From a virus: a stretch of 20,646 bases of DNA. Each line of letters opens with the position of its first letter. The first letter of the stretch is position 1. The notes below the pieces were generated by a model. The model made no database searches. It was not told where the DNA came from and worked only from the letters and a program-made list of their open reading frames with translations. Position numbers and translations under genes: made by a program. This document shows, in pieces, positions 18,659-20,646 of this stretch. The stretch lies in IMG/VR virus record IMGVR_UViG_3300044612_002560, positions 1-20,646 of that record, one strand, 5' to 3'.

Positions 18659-19933
18659 ATGCGTAAGGTCTCTGTGGACGCCCTCAAGGCGGTCTACGAT
18701 GCCCACGGCCCCAAGGGGCTGTTGAAATTCGTCCGTGAAGGCTTGAAGGCGAAGACCTTTTCGCTGGAAGACTTCTCGATCCGTCAACTGGCGATGGTCA
18801 CGGGCGCGATCGACCCGTGGACCGAAGAAGCCTCGCTGCTTCGCGTTTCCGGGCAAGACCGGATGCTCGAAGCCTCGCCTTCGCTCTATGCGAACGAGTG
18901 CCACAATCAGTGGGAGCGCGCCAAGGGCTCGGCTCTGGCTCGCGAGTCACTGACGACCACGATCTTCCCGGTCGTGACGGCGGAACTGCTCCAGAACAAG
19001 ATCATCGAAGCGTATCAGTCGGCTCCCGGCATCGCGATGGATCTCATCACGGTGGTTCCGAGCAAGGTTCGCAACCAGAAGATGGCCGGGTTCACGGGCA
19101 TCGGTGGTTCGCTGGATGTGCCGGAAGGGATGCCTTACCAAGAAACCGGCTTCGGTGAAAAGTACGTCACCACGTCGGAATCGAAGAAAGGCCGCATCCT
19201 CTCGATCAACGAAGAAACCATCATGTTCGACCAGACGGGTGAAATCGCCCGTCGCGCGAACATGCTCGGTGAGTACGTTCGTCAGGAATGGGAACGGTCG
19301 ACGGTTCGGGCGATCATGGATGCCGACACCGCGACTGGCAAGTACGTGTACCGTCCGAACGGGACCGCGGAAGCCCTCTACAACACGGACGGCTCGAACT
19401 ACAACTACATCGGTGCCAGCAACACGACCAGCACGTCGTTCAATGCTGCGTCCCCGATGGTCGACTGGACCGACTTCGACCACGTCCGGAAGTACCGGGC
19501 CACGGAAGTCAAGGATGATCGTCAAGACGGCACGCAACTGCCGATCGGGATGATTAACTCCGGGCTGACGCTGCTCTGCCCGGAATCGCTGCTCGGCACG
19601 GCTCTGTCGATCTACAACGCGACCTCGGTTGACGCCTCTGGTGCGACGACCTCGGCTCACGTTGCTCACACGGGCGGGAACCAGGTCCGTGCGATGATCT
19701 CGCGGATCGTCTCCAGCCCGTACGTGGATGAAGTGAGCGCGGCTGACTACTACATCGGTCAGTTCAACCGCCAGTTCATCTGGAATGAAATCATGCCGCT
19801 CCAGACCTTCGTGCAAGGATCTGGCAGCGAATCGGCGTTCGAGCGTGACGTGGTCCTCCGCATCAAGGCCCGCTACTACGGCGGTCTGTCGGCGGTTGAC
19901 TCGGTCTTCGTGACGAAGGTCGACGGTGCCTGA
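18659..19933 (+). CDS. Major capsid protein
   Basis: This 424-residue protein is the expected major head subunit, judged by its place after protease/scaffold and decoration genes, its size and its sequence style. The N-terminal helix (VSVDALKAVYDAHGPKGLLKFV) could be an arm removed by the protease. Residues about 140-200 (PSKVRNQKMAGFTGIGG, YVTTSESKKGRILSINEETIMFDQTGEI) fit an HK97-fold E-loop and spine helix. The end FERDVVLRIKARYYGGLSAVDSVFVTKV is a typical capsid C-terminal strand, close in style to Mu gpT-type subunits. The ATG at 18659 follows GAGGACC. Strong hairpins flank the gene at 18577 and 19951. Confidence 0.85.
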   Translation: MRKVSVDALKAVYDAHGPKGLLKFVREGLKAKTFSLEDFSIRQLAMVTGAIDPWTEEASLLRVSGQDRMLEASPSLYANECHNQWERAKGSALARESLTTTIFPVVTAELLQNKIIEAYQSAPGIAMDLITVVPSKVRNQKMAGFTGIGGSLDVPEGMPYQETGFGEKYVTTSESKKGRILSINEETIMFDQTGEIARRANMLGEYVRQEWERSTVRAIMDADTATGKYVYRPNGTAEALYNTDGSNYNYIGASNTTSTSFNAASPMVDWTDFDHVRKYRATEVKDDRQDGTQLPIGMINSGLTLLCPESLLGTALSIYNATSVDASGATTSAHVAHTGGNQVRAMISRIVSSPYVDEVSAADYYIGQFNRQFIWNEIMPLQTFVQGSGSESAFERDVVLRIKARYYGGLSAVDSVFVTKVDGA

Positions 19934-19950
19934 CCCTGATTGACATCACA

Positions 19951-19982
19951 CCGGGAGAGAGTGGTTTACTGCTCTCTCCCGG
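19951..19982 (+). terminator. Hairpin after the capsid gene
   Basis: CCGGGAGAGAG (19951-19961) and CTCTCTCCCGG (19972-19982) form a perfect 11-bp stem with a 10-nt loop, 17 bases after the capsid stop. Only TTCT follows, so it is a weak or partial terminator, or a 3' stabilising element that lets capsid mRNA outnumber downstream mRNA. Confidence 0.65.
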
Positions 19983-20008
19983 TTCTGACACTCACTGAAA
20001 GGTTTGAT

Positions 20009-20542
20009 ATGAAGGTTGGTGGGAAGTCCGCGCTGGTGAAGAACTCTAGGTCCCTGACGCTGAAGTCGGGTGACGAGAAGATCGACCTGGTTCTCACCGC
20101 CGTTCCGATGGGGTGGCGGGACAAGATTCTGAAGACCAAGGCGTTCGTGTTTCCGGAAGCACCGAAGAAGCCCCTCAAGGACAGCAAGGGGAAGGTGATT
20201 CGCCGGGAAGATGGAACCGCCGAGATCTTCCAGGATGAAGAGGATCAGGAATACAAGGAAGGCATGGCTGATGTCGGCGCTCGATTGCGTGCCGTCAAGG
20301 TCTACCAGCTCCTCAAGGAAGACCCGAACATCTCGTTCGATTCGCAGGAGCCTGTCTCCCTGAACACGGACGAGTGGTTGAAGTTCTCCAAGAGCATCCT
20401 CGAAGAACTCGCCCAATTCGGACTGACGGAAGCCGAGATCGTCTCGATCGACTACCTCGGCGACAAGCTGTCTGTCCGTGTGGACATGGATCAGGTGAAG
20501 ACTGATTTTTTGTCCGGAGAGAGCCAGGACTCGCAGGAGTAG
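20009..20542 (+). CDS. Tail assembly chaperone, zero-frame (gpG-like) product
   Basis: The ATG at 20009 follows GAAAGG, giving 177 residues. The protein is a mix of beta and helix (LTAVPMGWRDKI, ARLRAVKVYQLLKEDP, FSKSILEELAQFGLTEAEIVSIDYLG). The last part resembles chaperone proteins that precede tape-measure genes. Near its end the zero frame reads GAT TTT TTG, so T TTT TTG at 20506-20512 is a classic -1 slippery heptamer, and the zero-frame stop comes 30 bases later. The -1 frame is open to the window edge, so this gene likely makes a short and a fused long form as in lambda G/GT. Finding it straight after the capsid gene is earlier than usual. Confidence 0.7.
   Translation: MKVGGKSALVKNSRSLTLKSGDEKIDLVLTAVPMGWRDKILKTKAFVFPEAPKKPLKDSKGKVIRREDGTAEIFQDEEDQEYKEGMADVGARLRAVKVYQLLKEDPNISFDSQEPVSLNTDEWLKFSKSILEELAQFGLTEAEIVSIDYLGDKLSVRVDMDQVKTDFLSGESQDSQE
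20506..20512 (+). promoter_or_regulatory. Ribosomal -1 slippery site T TTT TTG
   Basis: The heptamer fits X XXY YYZ in the correct phase: zero-frame codons are TTT (20507-20509) and TTG (20510-20512). After a -1 slip reading continues TTT GTC CGG with no stop through position 20646. A small ACTC-GCAG-GAGT stem lies downstream. Confidence 0.75.
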
Positions 20543-20646
20543 GCGGGAAGGGCAAGTGCATCCTCTACGAAGGGGATGACAGGCTCGATCCCACAGACCT
20601 CTACTTCGAGTACAGGGCGTGTGAGCTTCTCGGATACAAGCCCGAG
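20506..20646 (+). CDS. Start-less downstream frame of tail chaperone fusion (partial)
   Basis: In the -1 frame relative to the gene at 20009, codons are open from just after a TGA at 20503-20505 to the window end, and none of ATG, GTG or TTG occurs before the clearly coding part. The translation contains KCILYEGDDRLDPTD and YFEYRACELLGYKPE, protein-like and reminiscent of the T part of G/GT chaperones that contact the tape-measure protein. It should be made only as a fusion by frameshifting at 20506-20512. It is cut by the window edge, so length and end are unknown. Confidence 0.7.

Noticed and set aside
19939-19969. TTGACA followed by TTTACT as a promoter after the capsid gene
   Set aside because: The spacing is 19 bp and the -10 lies in the loop of a strong hairpin, so promoter activity is doubtful.
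1-20646. CRISPR array, insertion sequence, integrase or attachment site
   Set aside because: No regular spacer-repeat array, transposase or recombinase motif, or duplicated tRNA end was seen.

Overview
This window looks like part of a tailed double-stranded DNA phage or prophage with a G+C-rich genome (roughly 60% by eye). The basis is a contiguous head-morphogenesis block on the + strand: HExxH protein, small-terminase candidate, large terminase, portal, MuF-like protein, protease/scaffold, decoration protein, major capsid and tail assembly chaperone. Around it are dense runs of tiny overlapping genes and several tRNA genes. The MuF, protease and capsid set is reminiscent of the Mu gpF/gpI/gpT lineage. 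The host cannot be named from the sequence. Promoters fit a bacterial sigma70-type polymerase. No integrase, attachment site, insertion sequence or CRISPR array was seen.

Layout. (1) 1-640 carries no convincing gene. It holds a perfect DnaA box, an iteron-like series of TGCGCGCAyT repeats and hairpins, so it is a candidate replication or regulatory region. (2) 641-4212 (+) encodes an orphan DNA methyltransferase followed by eight small unknown proteins. Three promoters share a conserved element at the -35 (dyad CAAATT-cgt-AATTTG in two, half-site in the third). (3) 4220-4433 contains a three-way-junction RNA, tRNA-Arg(TCT) and a terminator-like hairpin separating convergent gene blocks. (4) 4477-9113 (-) is a block of small accessory genes with many stop/start overlaps. 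It includes a phytanoyl-CoA-dioxygenase-like Fe(II)/2OG enzyme, a GNAT-like protein, a DUF3820-like protein, two related basic proteins, a zinc-ribbon-like protein and two membrane proteins. (5) At 9136-9185 two face-to-face promoters overlap at their -10 boxes inside an 8-bp inverted repeat. One fires left into block 4, the other right. (6) 9223-10113 (+) holds an internally duplicated protein and then a noncoding RNA cluster: a tRNA-Gly(TCC) whose halves appear in reversed (circularly permuted) order, a tRNA-like element with a collapsed anticodon loop, a structured spacer and a normal tRNA-Lys(TTT). (7) 10117-20646 (+) is the packaging and head block. It has an internal promoter at 17074, strong hairpins on both sides of the capsid gene and a T TTT TTG slippery site at the right edge that should fuse the last gene to a start-less downstream frame.

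How it may fit together. The operator-bearing promoters probably drive an early accessory set under one regulator. The face-to-face promoter pair looks like a switch between the leftward accessory operon and the rightward RNA and structural genes. The most unusual items are the permuted tRNA-Gly with its odd neighbours, the symmetric promoter pair, the operator family and the frameshift signal.
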